NCBI GenBank assembly: GCA_028692715.1
Contig: JAQUWU010000014.1
Coordinates: 24,115 to 88,114 of the forward strand
Source of the DNA: Paludibacter sp.
Lineage (GTDB): Bacteria; Bacteroidota; Bacteroidia; Bacteroidales; Paludibacteraceae
Direction: 5' to 3'
Length of the DNA: 64,000 nt
Positions 28,816-38,068 of this stretch are shown here, piece by piece (the stretch's first letter is position 1; every line of letters begins with the position of its first letter). The position numbers were made by a program, and so were the translations under genes. Under the pieces are notes generated by a model. It searched no databases, had not been told where the DNA came from, and saw nothing but the letters and a program-made list of their open reading frames with translations.

Positions 28816-29640
28816 ATATTCACTGTTTTATAGAATTTCAAATACAAATATACATTTATTCCAACAATACCGGCTTATACATTCGCTAAAAATAGTGTAA
28901 TTAGTTCTGATGACCATTGGTTTGTAATTGAATGCGGATTTCATTTTTCAAAGAGTTAAGTTAAATTAGACGATGTATTTAGAAGCAATTACGGATTATC
29001 ATAAGGACTCTTCTGTAATTGATCCATTCATCAACTGTAGGACGTGATAGCGTTCTAAAGTAGTTATAGAGCTTCCGACAGACATTATTTAAATTAGTTC
29101 ACCGGCATTTATTTAACTAAAAATAAAAGATGTATTAATTTCTGTGAAGATATATGATTAATATTTACATTGGGAATAAATTTATACTAAATCACCAACA
29201 AAATATCAACAAATAAGTATATATGTTAATTTAAAATAATAGAAAAAACATAAATCGAAGCAATAAAAGATAAAACCCGATACAAGAATAAATCTCGTAT
29301 CGGGTTATCATAGTTAAGGTTATAGAAAGACTGGATAATTTGCAAGAGTTCAATTAGTCACTATTACTATACTAAAGAAGATTACTAAATGATTAACTAT
29401 TTAAGCTTGTGAATTCGTTTTTTTGTAGAATACAACAATTTAAAATCCTTGTCTAAACTTGCTGCAAAAGTAGATGTTTGAAAACGTATTTTTGTACACG
29501 ATTATAATATACTACACATTTTACTGTTCGAAAACGAATGCAATAAAAAAGGCATAATACTCTTATTTAAAATTCATTAAATGATAATTGTAACAAAACA
29601 ACTGCAAAACTTAACACTTTTAGAAAATTTTAAAGTTCTA
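28816..29640. other. 825-base intergenic region with one strong hairpin
   Basis: The longest gene-free gap of the window. The only clear structure is a hairpin at 29275-29306: AACCCGATAC with GTATCGGGTT, extended by AGA/TCT around an ATAA loop. No open frame with coding character and no T-run flanking the hairpin was seen. It should hold the promoter of the efflux operon (minus strand), which I could not place. A small RNA ending at the hairpin is possible but unsupported. Confidence 0.4.
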
Positions 29641-30762
29641 TTAAAAAGTTTTTTGTTTTTGTCGGTATTGAGAGGGAGTAAGTTGAGTGTATTTTTTAAA
29701 AGCTTTGTTAAAACTACTTTTTGATCCAAAACCACATTCGAAGCCAAGCGCTTCTATTGTTAATTTTTCGGAATGATCTGATTCTAAAAGTTTTTTCGAT
29801 TCTTCAATTCGGTACTCGTTTATATAATCCGAAAAGTTTTTTTTCAATTTATTGTTTAATACATTGGATATTTGGTGAATACTAATTTCTGTTTGATCGG
29901 ATATAAATTGAAGATTACAATCTTCATTCAGAAAGGGTTTTTGTAACTCCATATATTCTGTAAGTGTATTCAAATAAGTATCAGCTAAATAATTATCTAT
30001 TTTTAGTGTTGGCTCACCATTTTTAAATTTGCTTACAGTTTCCGTCGAAAAGATTCCGTTACTCCATGTCGATTTTGAAAAAATATACAGGAATTGAATA
30101 TTCATAGCTAACTCGCCAATGATAATATTTGCTCTTTCGTTTGCAAAATAAAAACATAATGGTGCAGATATCAGTACAAAAGCAATATTCATTATCAAAA
30201 ATAATTTCATCCAACTAATATCCAGTGACACATTATCTATCACAACTTTAGGACTTATCTTCAGTTGTTTTTTAACCATAAAATAACAAATTATAAGATA
30301 GATCGGAATCTGAGTATAAAGTACTATATTTAAAACGTTGGTTTCCAATGTCCCTGTTGAAAAATCTTTAATAAACCATGCAATTCTCTCCGATTGTGAC
30401 AAAGACAATATATATATATTAAAAATAATAAAGGGAATAGTAGGAATTAAATGAAGTAGCATCTTCCATTGAAAAAATACCGGCGACCGATTCAAGATAG
30501 CAAGTATATATAAATACAAACTTGGCGCCATTAATAACAAAAATATACCATCAATCGGTATATAATGATTCAAGGCAGAATAATTCCCATCAATAAGAGC
30601 AGAATAACGGAAAGACACCAAAAATGAATAGATACTCATCAACAGAAATAAAGTAGCTATGATAGTATTTGCTTTTCTGGTAGGTGATTTTTTTATCAAT
30701 AACATGATGTACAATAGCAGAAAATTTAAAGCTGAAGCTATTGTAATATATTTTAGTAACAT
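29641..30762 (-). CDS. Membrane-anchored AraC-family transcriptional regulator
   Basis: A protein of 373 residues. Residues about 1-230 contain seven hydrophobic segments (LNFLLLYIMLLI, IATLFLLMSIYSFL, IFLLLMAPSLYLYILAI and others). Residues about 265-373 are an AraC double helix-turn-helix (ISIHQISNVLNNKLKKNF, LTIEALGFECGFGSKSSFNKAFKK, LTPSQYRQ). Seven-helix AraC proteins are frequent in Bacteroidota and presumably sense a membrane or periplasmic signal. The nearest possible target is the efflux operon downstream on the same strand, which is inference from position only. Confidence 0.88.
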   Translation of the reverse strand: MLLKYITIASALNFLLLYIMLLIKKSPTRKANTIIATLFLLMSIYSFLVSFRYSALIDGNYSALNHYIPIDGIFLLLMAPSLYLYILAILNRSPVFFQWKMLLHLIPTIPFIIFNIYILSLSQSERIAWFIKDFSTGTLETNVLNIVLYTQIPIYLIICYFMVKKQLKISPKVVIDNVSLDISWMKLFLIMNIAFVLISAPLCFYFANERANIIIGELAMNIQFLYIFSKSTWSNGIFSTETVSKFKNGEPTLKIDNYLADTYLNTLTEYMELQKPFLNEDCNLQFISDQTEISIHQISNVLNNKLKKNFSDYINEYRIEESKKLLESDHSEKLTIEALGFECGFGSKSSFNKAFKKYTQLTPSQYRQKQKTF

Positions 30763-30892
30763 TTTTAAGTTTTTCTATAGTTATATGCAAAGAAAACAAA
30801 AAATAACTAGAATAATCACTTATCAATTAACTTTAACATATCATTTCGTTATTCACAAAAATAAAAAGTAAAGCGACAAAAGATGTTTTTTG

Positions 30893-30900
30893 TATCTTTG
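30893..30900 (+). promoter_or_regulatory. lipA -7 box
   Basis: TATCTTTG lies 21 bases before the lipA ATG. It fits the Bacteroidota -7 motif and implies a very short leader. No convincing -33 box. Confidence 0.5.
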
Positions 30901-30921
30901 TAACTTCAAACAAAAAAATCT

Positions 30922-31767
30922 ATGACATATATAAAAAAGCCCGAGTGGCTCAAAACAAAAATGCAGGCAAATGCTCAGTTTACACATGTTAGCAAAGTAG
31001 TGTCTGAGCATAACTTACATACAATTTGCTCCAGTGGTCGTTGTCCTAACATGAGTGAATGCTGGAATAAAGGAACAGCAACTTTTATGATTCTAGGTGA
31101 AATTTGTACGCGCTCGTGCAAATTTTGCAACACTTTATCAGGTCATCCACTCCCACCCGACCCCAACGAGCCAGAAAAACTGGCTGAATCTATAAAATTA
31201 ATGAATCTGAAACATGCTGTAGTTACGTCGGTTGACAGGGATGATTTACCTGACGGAGGTGCTGCTCATTGGGGAGCGTCAATTCGGGCAATAAAAAAAG
31301 TGAATCCGGACACTACAATAGAAGTCCTGATACCTGATTTCGATGGAAAAACCGAATTAATTGACTTGATAATTGCCGAAAAGCCCAATATCATTTCTCA
31401 CAATTTAGAAACTGTTCGCCGTCTTACGCCACAGATTAGGACTAAAGCAAAGTATGATAACAGCTTGAAAGTGCTTGAATATATCGCATCACAAAATGTA
31501 GTTGCAAAAACAGGTATTATGCTTGGATTAGGCGAAACCGAAGAAGAAATTTTGCAGCTTATGGATGATGCATTAGCAACTGGGTGTTCCATAATTACAA
31601 TAGGTCAATATATGCAACCTTCACGCAAGAATATTGCTGTAAGTGAATATATTACACCAGAAAAATTTGAAGAATACAAACAAATCGGATTAAAAAAAGG
31701 ATTCCGTCATGTAGAAAGTGCTCCATTGGTACGCTCTTCCTATTGTGCAGAGAAACATGTGTTGTAA
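30922..31767 (+). CDS. lipA: Lipoyl synthase
   Basis: A radical SAM enzyme of 281 residues that inserts two sulfurs into protein-bound octanoyl groups to make the lipoyl cofactor of 2-oxoacid dehydrogenases and the glycine cleavage system. The auxiliary cluster ligands are C36, C41 and C47 (CSSGRCPNMSEC); the radical SAM cluster ligands are C62, C66 and C69 (CTRSCKFC); the C-terminal RSSY supplies the third auxiliary-cluster ligand (Ser). Length is normal. There is no lipB or lplA beside it. Confidence 0.97.
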   Translation: MTYIKKPEWLKTKMQANAQFTHVSKVVSEHNLHTICSSGRCPNMSECWNKGTATFMILGEICTRSCKFCNTLSGHPLPPDPNEPEKLAESIKLMNLKHAVVTSVDRDDLPDGGAAHWGASIRAIKKVNPDTTIEVLIPDFDGKTELIDLIIAEKPNIISHNLETVRRLTPQIRTKAKYDNSLKVLEYIASQNVVAKTGIMLGLGETEEEILQLMDDALATGCSIITIGQYMQPSRKNIAVSEYITPEKFEEYKQIGLKKGFRHVESAPLVRSSYCAEKHVL

Positions 31768-31772
31768 AAAAA

Positions 31773-31790
31773 ACTCCCCAAAAGGGGAGT
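31773..31790 (-). terminator. Hairpin with T-run on the minus strand
   Basis: ACTCCCC and GGGGAGT form a stem around AAAA. On the minus strand it is followed by eight T, so it is better placed to stop transcripts coming from the homocysteine methyltransferase side than lipA transcripts. The arms also resemble the CCCCTAAAGGGG repeat family. Confidence 0.55.
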
Positions 31791-31806
31791 AAAGTTTGGC
31801 AACTAC

Positions 31807-32006
31807 TCAGGGCACACAGAAAACACCGAATTTACAGAACATATTTTTTTTATTGAGTATTATATATGCTATTTTATAATACTAAGTTTATTGTTTCTAT
31901 TGGGTTTCTTGAAAAATTCTAAATTGTTTAAGTTTATAAAAGTAACACCTAACAGTGTTTTCACAGGAAAACCAGTTGTTCCGTTTTTTCCGGTTAATCC
32001 GTGTGC
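31807..32006. repeat. Intergenic element with GCACAC terminal inverted repeats
   Basis: The left end GCACACAGAAAACACCGAA (31812 on) pairs imperfectly with the right end, which read inverted from 32006 is GCACACGGATTAACCGGAA; about 18 of 28 positions match. The left 46 bases (31807-31852) recur at 61317-61362 with few changes. It fills most of the 307-base gap between lipA and the homocysteine methyltransferase gene. Confidence 0.5.
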
Positions 32007-32074
32007 TAATTAGTAACAAAATTTGAGCAATTTTTAAATTAATAATTATTTGCTTTTATGTTATATGAACGGAT

Positions 32075-32956
32075 TTATTTAAGCACTTCCACCAATTTCT
32101 GAATATGCTCAGGCGTAGTTCCACAGCATCCTCCAATGATATTTGCCCCGGCTTTAGCCAATCGTGGGGCAAATCCAGCCATCATTTCAGGCGATTCAGG
32201 AAAGACAGTACAAGTCCCCTGTAAAACGGGTAAACCTGCATTAGCATGAATCAAGATCGGTATATCTCGATCAACAGAACGAATTTCTTCAGTAATAGTA
32301 ATCATTCCTTCAATACCATTGCTACAATTTGCACCTAAAATATGAACCCCGGCTATTTTAAGTTCTTCAACCATTTCCGAAGGCGAGACACCCATCATGG
32401 TTCGATAATCACCTGAAATCAAGTGATCAAAGGTCATGGTACATATAACTTCGCAGGGTGTGTTTTCGCGAGCTGCACGTACAGCAATCGATGCTTCATC
32501 GAGTGCTGTCATCGTTTCTATAACCAAGGCATCTGCACCACCATCGTAAAGTGCCACAGCTTGTTCTTTAAAAGCTTCGTAAAGTTCATCTTCAGTCACA
32601 TCGCCCATAATCAACATTCTTCCAGTTGGACCAATAGAACCCAACACATATTTATCATCTCCGGCTGCCTGTCGTGAAATTTCGGCTGCTTTGCGGTTAA
32701 TTTCATATACACGATTTTCTAAGCCAAAGCCTTTGAGCTTAAACCGACTTCCACCAAAACTATTTGTTTCAATTGTATCAGCTCCTGCATCAATATAACC
32801 TTTTGCAATATCGAGAACTTCTTCGGGATGATTGATATTCCACAATTCAGGACATTCACCTGCTTGTAATCCCTTTGCTTGTAAAAACGTGCCCCAAGCT
32901 CCATCAGAAACTAAGGTTTTTCCCTTAGAAATAAGTTGTAATAATGTAGGTTTCAT
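32075..32956 (-). CDS. Homocysteine S-methyltransferase family protein
   Basis: A (beta/alpha)8-barrel protein of 293 residues. The zinc-binding cysteines are seen in GANCSNG (about 208-214) and GGCCGTT (about 274-280). The N-terminus contains SDGAWGT and the barrel motif ETNSFGG. It resembles the homocysteine-binding N-terminal module of MetH, and of BHMT-type enzymes, on its own without the folate and B12 modules. The methyl donor is unknown; it could work with a separate corrinoid protein. The gene ends at 32075 and lies just downstream of the PPOX gene (34 bases), so the two may be cotranscribed. Confidence 0.85.
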   Translation of the reverse strand: MKPTLLQLISKGKTLVSDGAWGTFLQAKGLQAGECPELWNINHPEEVLDIAKGYIDAGADTIETNSFGGSRFKLKGFGLENRVYEINRKAAEISRQAAGDDKYVLGSIGPTGRMLIMGDVTEDELYEAFKEQAVALYDGGADALVIETMTALDEASIAVRAARENTPCEVICTMTFDHLISGDYRTMMGVSPSEMVEELKIAGVHILGANCSNGIEGMITITEEIRSVDRDIPILIHANAGLPVLQGTCTVFPESPEMMAGFAPRLAKAGANIIGGCCGTTPEHIQKLVEVLK

Positions 32957-32990
32957 AAACGATTAACACCTTTTAATATTTCACTAAGCT

Positions 32991-33455
32991 TTACCAGTCA
33001 CCCGATTGTTTACCGGTTACCGATTCTATTTCAAGTTTCAATAAAGTCATTTTCGAAAGTGAGTCTTCATCATATTTCAAATCACCCTTTGCACCGTATT
33101 TTTGCATGATTAAATTAAGACCGTTTATTTTAGACGTTCTATCATTCTCAATTGTAATCACTCCTCTACCCATAGCCGATCTATACTTAAGAGTCCAGTT
33201 ACAGGCTTTTTCATCTTCAATTATTTCGGTGTAATATTCTATTTCAAAACTTACCCGGTTATTTTGATTAATCAAATCCATTTTTCGTCCATGATGAGCA
33301 GAATGAACATAAATGCAGCCATCGGAGTAAGCAAAATTTAAAGGAACTATATAAGCTTCATCATTATCAACAAAACCAAATCTACAGATTCTGGATTTAG
33401 TCAAAATTTCTTTTATTACATTTTCGTCTTCTATTTCTTTGTCTAGTCTTCTCAT
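32991..33455 (-). CDS. Pyridoxamine 5'-phosphate oxidase-like (NimA-type) flavoprotein
   Basis: A split-barrel flavoprotein of 154 residues. RICRFGFVDNDEAYIVPLNF and YVHSAHHGRKMDLI are typical of the NimA / 5-nitroimidazole resistance-like subgroup, with the His-His pair near the flavin site. Most members are general FMN- or F420-binding reductases. A nitroimidazole resistance role cannot be claimed from sequence. First gene of a possible two-gene unit with the homocysteine methyltransferase. Confidence 0.82.
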   Translation of the reverse strand: MRRLDKEIEDENVIKEILTKSRICRFGFVDNDEAYIVPLNFAYSDGCIYVHSAHHGRKMDLINQNNRVSFEIEYYTEIIEDEKACNWTLKYRSAMGRGVITIENDRTSKINGLNLIMQKYGAKGDLKYDEDSLSKMTLLKLEIESVTGKQSGDW

Positions 33456-33619
33456 AAATCTAATTTTTTAAAATTGTCTAATAAGGAACAAACAATGAAG
33501 TTACAAAAAAGTTTTAATCAGTTAATTTATTAGTATCTTCAACTCGAAAATAGAAGATATAAGTATTTACCATTAAACAATGGAAGTAAATTGAACAAAT
33601 TAATGTACCATTAAATATT

Positions 33620-33810
33620 AATAGAACGCTGATTTTCGCTGATTTATCGGAAAATGAAGGATAAAACAAAACGGATTTTTCTTGCCTTCGGCAAGATGAT
33701 TAAGACGCAACTATCTGTAAATCATTCCGATTTATCGGAATTCAAATCCGTTTTTTCAAATCCACTCTATCAGTGAAAATTGCGCCTGCCTGTCGCAGGC
33801 AGGTTCTATT
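33620..33810. repeat. 191-bp inverted-repeat element with internal hairpins (copy A)
   Basis: It is bounded by AATAGAAC (33620-33627) and GTTCTATT (33803-33810). Inside each end lies a second inverted pair, GATTTTCGCTGAT and ATCAGTGAAAAT. Three hairpins follow: CTTGCC/GGCAAG (33681-33695), TTCCGA/TCGGAA (33725-33740) and CCTGCCTG/CAGGCAGG (about 33785-33803). A diverged copy lies inverted at 60507-60695 with the same order of parts. It is the main content of the 504-base gap 33456-33959; the rest shows nothing. Confidence 0.8.
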
Positions 33811-33959
33811 CTTAAATATTTTCATGCAAAATACGACATTATTTGTTTTCAATTACTTAGCATTTACAATTTAACAAAAAGAAGCTAAACAGTACATTAC
33901 AGGTTAGTTAATGCGACATTATATTATTCTCATTACTTATTTTTAATGATTATGATTAT

Positions 33960-35234
33960 TTATCTTCCTCGCAATAAATTAATATCTCCTTTTAAAACCC
34001 ATTCACCAACTCTTTTTTTAGTCACTTTATTTGGTTCTGAATTTACATCATAATCAGAACCATAGGCCTTAATTACATAAAAATACGGTCCGGGAGTTGC
34101 TTCTTTTCCATTAATTTTACCATCCCATCCTTTTGTAGGATCAGTCCAATGAAACACCAATCTTCCCCAACGACTATAAACCCAGCAATCAAATTTAATG
34201 ATAGATTTAAAAGCAACCCGAAATTCGTCGTTGTATTCATCTCCATTTGGTGTAAATACATTTGGGACTTCAAGTTTTGATTCGGAAACAGTTATAATTA
34301 TAGAATCGGTATAGGAACAGTATTCGTTTGTGACCACCAGTTTTACAGTATAAGTTCCATATACATCAAAGGTATAGCGTAGATCTTTGTCTGTGCGGTT
34401 GATAATCATTTCAGAACTCTTATAAATGCTCCAATTGTAATACTTGGCTACAGGCTCATTCGCATGACTCAGAAATTGAATTTCCATAGGTGCAGAACCA
34501 CTAATTTGGGAAGCTGTTGATGGTCTTTCGGCTTCGTTAGTTTCGGCTCTGGTTGTTACAACTGAAGTTAAATTAGTCTTTATGGCAACTGCAGAATATT
34601 TATTAAGTCCGGTAAACGTAACATTTTCTAATCCTAATTCTGAAGCTATATTATCCTCCACAATTGTGTAATAAGTATCGCATAGTGGAGCCGGAAAAGA
34701 TATCGATGTAACAGGATAAGTCAACGTAATTGTTGTATCCATATTAATTGTACTCCAGGAATCACTCCATGTAAGTGTTTGATATCTTACTTTAAAATTT
34801 CTCGGGAGATAGTGAGGAGTAGCTGAAGGAGTTTTATAAGTTAATGGATTTAGATTAAATGAAACATTCAAATTTTCGCATTGATCGGTTGGATTAAACT
34901 CTGCTTCAATAGAATTAAAGGCATGGATATATTTCTGATAATCAATCACCCAAATTGTATCAACAGAAATACCATCTTCTTCAATAATATAACCTTTGGC
35001 ATCATCCAGTTGATACAATGCCGTTGAGTATTTGTTGGTATTAATATCTTGATATTCATAAAAACGGACATTTGTTCCGCTGTATTCAATACTTGAATTT
35101 GAACTGATACTGTCAAAAATAATTACTTTAACTGAATCTTTTTTTAAAGTCAAATAGTTGCCTGACACCTTCAATTGAGCAAAAATACCAATTGTAAAGA
35201 ACAAAAAGCAAACTGTTAAAAGATTTTTTTTCAT
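33960..35234 (-). CDS. Secreted protein with PKD-like domain and gliding-motility C-terminal (CHU_C, T9SS type B) domain
   Basis: The chosen ATG at 35234 (MKKNLLTVCFLFFTIGIFAQ) gives a proper signal peptide and 424 residues; an upstream in-frame ATG would add 23 residues before it and overlap the promoter. Residues about 225-320 form a PKD/Ig-like fold (YTFDVYGTYTVKLVVTN). The C-terminal 85 residues are the CHU_C domain (PNVFTPNGDEYNDEF, VYSRWGRLVFH, PYFYVIKAYG), a type B sorting signal of the type IX secretion system. It is probably surface-exposed. A divergent promoter region separates it from the LysM gene. Confidence 0.88.
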   Translation of the reverse strand: MKKNLLTVCFLFFTIGIFAQLKVSGNYLTLKKDSVKVIIFDSISSNSSIEYSGTNVRFYEYQDINTNKYSTALYQLDDAKGYIIEEDGISVDTIWVIDYQKYIHAFNSIEAEFNPTDQCENLNVSFNLNPLTYKTPSATPHYLPRNFKVRYQTLTWSDSWSTINMDTTITLTYPVTSISFPAPLCDTYYTIVEDNIASELGLENVTFTGLNKYSAVAIKTNLTSVVTTRAETNEAERPSTASQISGSAPMEIQFLSHANEPVAKYYNWSIYKSSEMIINRTDKDLRYTFDVYGTYTVKLVVTNEYCSYTDSIIITVSESKLEVPNVFTPNGDEYNDEFRVAFKSIIKFDCWVYSRWGRLVFHWTDPTKGWDGKINGKEATPGPYFYVIKAYGSDYDVNSEPNKVTKKRVGEWVLKGDINLLRGR

Positions 35235-35274
35235 AAAATGTTGAAATATATTTATGATTGTTTTTATGTTTTTG

Positions 35275-35361
35275 CAAATGTACATCTTTCTTATCAATAA
35301 CAAAAAAAAACGTGAATTATTACCCCGACGAATTCGTTAAGGTATATTTTTTGTACTTTTG
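35275..35361. promoter_or_regulatory. Divergent promoters for the CHU_C and LysM genes
   Basis: On the minus strand TTTG (35304-35301), 18 bases and TACATTTG (35282-35275) serve the CHU_C gene. On the plus strand TACTTTTG (35354-35361) lies 38 bases before the LysM ATG; its -33 box is weak. Confidence 0.65.
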
Positions 35362-35398
35362 CAATTGTTGCAAAAAATCATTTAAGAATATTCGACTT

Positions 35399-37210
35399 AT
35401 GAAGAAACAGTTATTTCATTTGATATTGGCAAGTTGCTTACTGATAACAAATTTTATCCTTGCACAAAAAAATGATTACCCCACAAAAAAAGTAAACGGA
35501 ACAGATTATTATATCTATACAGTTGAAGCCAGCGAAGGTCTTTATGCCATCGGACGAAAGTTTGATGTCACATTGGATGAAATTACAATTGCAAATCCTG
35601 AAGTAAAGGATGGGCTAAAACTGGGACAAACAATACTTATTCCCATTCATAAAAATCAAACTTCAAAATCTGAAAATACTGACAATCTGAAATTCATAGA
35701 ACATAAAGTAGAAAAAAAACAAACTCTCTTTGCCATTAGTCGTCTTTACAATATAAGTCAGGAGGATATTATTAAATACAATCCAGATGTTGAAGAAGGA
35801 TTACAAACCGGTTCAGTTCTCAAAATACCTGTAGCAAAAACCAACAAAAAAACTGAAATTCAACAAGTTGAGAAAACAATAACTGAACCAATAAAAAGCC
35901 CTGAAAAATTAAAATTAAAAAGACATATCGTTCTAGCAAAGGAAACTTTGTATTCGATAAGTAAGCTGTACAACGTTGAAATTGACAAAATAGTAGAATT
36001 AAATCCGGGTGTTGATAAAAATCTTAACATTGGAACGGAGTTGATAATACCGGATGAAGAAAACAATATTAAACATGTTGCTACAACTCAAGATAAAACC
36101 GTAAATAAACCTACCGCGAGTATAAGTTTTGATAATATTTTTAAAATAATTGAATCAGCTTTTAATTCGGAGGACTCTAAGACACTCAGAATAGCTTTTT
36201 TACTGCCTTTTATGCTCGACTCTCCCAAATATGATGCTAGTACGGACAGATTCGTAAATTTTTATGCCGGTTCATTATTAGCATTAAAAGAAGCTAAAGA
36301 AAATGGGGCTTCTTTTCAGGTTTATACTTACGATACTGGTAAAACCGAAGATAAATTAATGTCGGTACTCTCAAATGATGAATTAAAATCAATGGACATG
36401 ATTATTGGACCGGCTTATAGTAATCAAGTGTCAATGATGGCTAATTTTGCTAAAAACAATAAAATCAAGACATTGATTCCATTTTCCTCCAAAATTGCCG
36501 AAATTGATCAAAATCCTTATCTTTTTCAATTTAATCCCGGAACTGACAGTGAATTAAAATTCAGCACAGAACTGTTAAATGGGAAATATAAAAAATTGAA
36601 TTTAGTTTTTGTTGAAATACCTGATATCAATTACTTTGACGATGGTAAATTATTTACAGAGAAGCTGAAAAAAAATCTGTCTAACAATAAAAGAGAATTC
36701 TCAATGTTAAATATTAATAGTTCTGACAATGTTGATTTTTCAAAGGTAATTAAAAAAGGAGTTAAGAATTTGATTATTTTCAACACGGATAAATTTGCCT
36801 ATGTAAGTCCTTATATGGCAGCATTGAAAGACATCTCTATCAACAATGATGTTACTCTTTTTGAACAATACAGTTGGAAAGATCAACCTGAAAAAATAGC
36901 GCAGGGAATACGAATTTCGCCATTTGCATCAACTATGGATCAAGCGCAACTTAGCTCTTTTAATCAGAAATTTTCAAACATTTACAACTGGAATGTGTCA
37001 ATTGACACCCCCAGATATGATATTCTTGGATATGACATAACATCATATTTCATTTTATTCTTAAAAGAATATGGCAATAAATTACCTGAAAAATTATCGT
37101 TAAAAAACAATTCCAACTGGATTCAATCACAACCTGAATTTCAGCGAACTTCGGAACATTCAGGATTTATCAATCAACAACTCTACTTGACAGAAGACAA
37201 AAAATATTGA
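35399..37210 (+). CDS. LysM-repeat protein with periplasmic-binding-protein-like domain
   Basis: 603 residues from the ATG at 35399, which gives the signal peptide KKQLFHLILASCLLITNFILA; an earlier in-frame ATG at 35258 lies upstream of the promoter and is rejected. Three LysM modules are visible at about 30-80 (YTVEASEGLYAIGRKFDV), 105-150 (HKVEKKQTLFAISRLYNI) and 175-225 (HIVLAKETLYSISKLYNV). Residues about 260-590 form a type I periplasmic-binding fold (YAGSLLALKEAKENGA, MIIGPAYSNQV). Such proteins bind peptidoglycan via LysM; the ligand of the second domain is unknown. Only 6 bases separate it from the next gene, an outer-membrane barrel, so the pair likely works together in the envelope. 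Confidence 0.85.
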   Translation: MKKQLFHLILASCLLITNFILAQKNDYPTKKVNGTDYYIYTVEASEGLYAIGRKFDVTLDEITIANPEVKDGLKLGQTILIPIHKNQTSKSENTDNLKFIEHKVEKKQTLFAISRLYNISQEDIIKYNPDVEEGLQTGSVLKIPVAKTNKKTEIQQVEKTITEPIKSPEKLKLKRHIVLAKETLYSISKLYNVEIDKIVELNPGVDKNLNIGTELIIPDEENNIKHVATTQDKTVNKPTASISFDNIFKIIESAFNSEDSKTLRIAFLLPFMLDSPKYDASTDRFVNFYAGSLLALKEAKENGASFQVYTYDTGKTEDKLMSVLSNDELKSMDMIIGPAYSNQVSMMANFAKNNKIKTLIPFSSKIAEIDQNPYLFQFNPGTDSELKFSTELLNGKYKKLNLVFVEIPDINYFDDGKLFTEKLKKNLSNNKREFSMLNINSSDNVDFSKVIKKGVKNLIIFNTDKFAYVSPYMAALKDISINNDVTLFEQYSWKDQPEKIAQGIRISPFASTMDQAQLSSFNQKFSNIYNWNVSIDTPRYDILGYDITSYFILFLKEYGNKLPEKLSLKNNSNWIQSQPEFQRTSEHSGFINQQLYLTEDKKY

Positions 37211-37216
37211 TTTTTT

Positions 37217-37843
37217 ATGAAAAATTATCTGATCATTTTATTTGCATGCTTATCAACGTCCTTATTTTCACAAGTACGACTTGATCATCCCGAAATTTAT
37301 ATAGGCACAAGTCATGGAGTTATAGGTTCAATGGTGAGGTTTGATCCGGCAGTTTCTCAAAGCTACCTACTTGGTTATAATGGTGGATTAGTTTTTCGGT
37401 ATATTGCAGAAAAAAATGTGGGAATGCAGCTCGAACTAAACTATTCTCAACGTGGTTGGTCAGAAAGCACTTTAAATTACGAACGACAACTTAATTATAT
37501 CGAAATGCCTTTTATGACTCATATCTATGTTGGACATAAATCGCGCGTCTTTCTTAATTTAGGGCCAAAAATATCTTATCTTATATCTGAAAAAATCAAC
37601 ATAAATTCTACTGTCAATTCTACTGAAGTACAACATACTACAGCAGTTCAAAATCCATTTGATTATGGTTTATGTTCAGGACTGGGTTTACTCTTCAATA
37701 TCAAGGGGAATATTATACAACTTGAAACAAGAGCAAACTTTGGTTTAAGTGACATTTTTTCAAACAAAAAAATAGATTATTTCGACACATCAAACAATAT
37801 TAATTTGTCTGTAAATCTGGCATGGATGTTACAAATCAAATAA
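37217..37843 (+). CDS. Outer-membrane beta-barrel protein (PorT-like)
   Basis: A protein of 208 residues with a signal peptide (NYLIILFACLSTSLFSQ). The remainder alternates polar and hydrophobic residues as expected for an eight-strand barrel (MQLELNYSQRGW, IEMPFMTHIYVG, FLNLGPKISYLI, LSVNLAWMLQIK). The general fold is that of the porin-family/PorT-like barrel domain. Some PorT-type proteins belong to type IX secretion, but this one cannot be assigned to that role on sequence alone. Cotranscribed with the LysM gene. Confidence 0.75.
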   Translation: MKNYLIILFACLSTSLFSQVRLDHPEIYIGTSHGVIGSMVRFDPAVSQSYLLGYNGGLVFRYIAEKNVGMQLELNYSQRGWSESTLNYERQLNYIEMPFMTHIYVGHKSRVFLNLGPKISYLISEKININSTVNSTEVQHTTAVQNPFDYGLCSGLGLLFNIKGNIIQLETRANFGLSDIFSNKKIDYFDTSNNINLSVNLAWMLQIK

Positions 37844-38002
37844 TTAACAGTTGTGCATTTTTATTTCCGTCAAAAGTTCGACAATTTCCACCTATTTTTG
37901 ATCACTATTGACATACCACTTTCTATTGAAAATTATATCTTTATAGAGTTAAAACATTCTTTTTTTGTTAAAATGTATCTAATTAAGCTTTGCATGCAAT
38001 AA

Positions 38003-38038
38003 ATTGGTCGACCAATCAAATATATTTTTGTACCTTTG
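38003..38038 (+). promoter_or_regulatory. GntR-type palindromic operator overlapping the kduI promoter
   Basis: ATTGGTCGACCAAT (38003-38016) is a perfect 14-bp palindrome with the TTGGT..ACCAA core of GntR-family hexuronate regulators such as ExuR/UxuR. The -7 box TACCTTTG follows at 38031-38038, so the operator sits exactly where the -33 box should be, an arrangement for repression. The regulator gene is not in this window. Confidence 0.7.
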
Positions 38039-38068
38039 CATATACAAAACAAAATAAAATCATTTATT

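Noticed and set aside
32991-33455. Nitroimidazole resistance gene (nim) call for the PPOX protein
   Set aside because: The fold and His-His site are shared by many general flavoproteins; resistance cannot be claimed from sequence similarity by eye.
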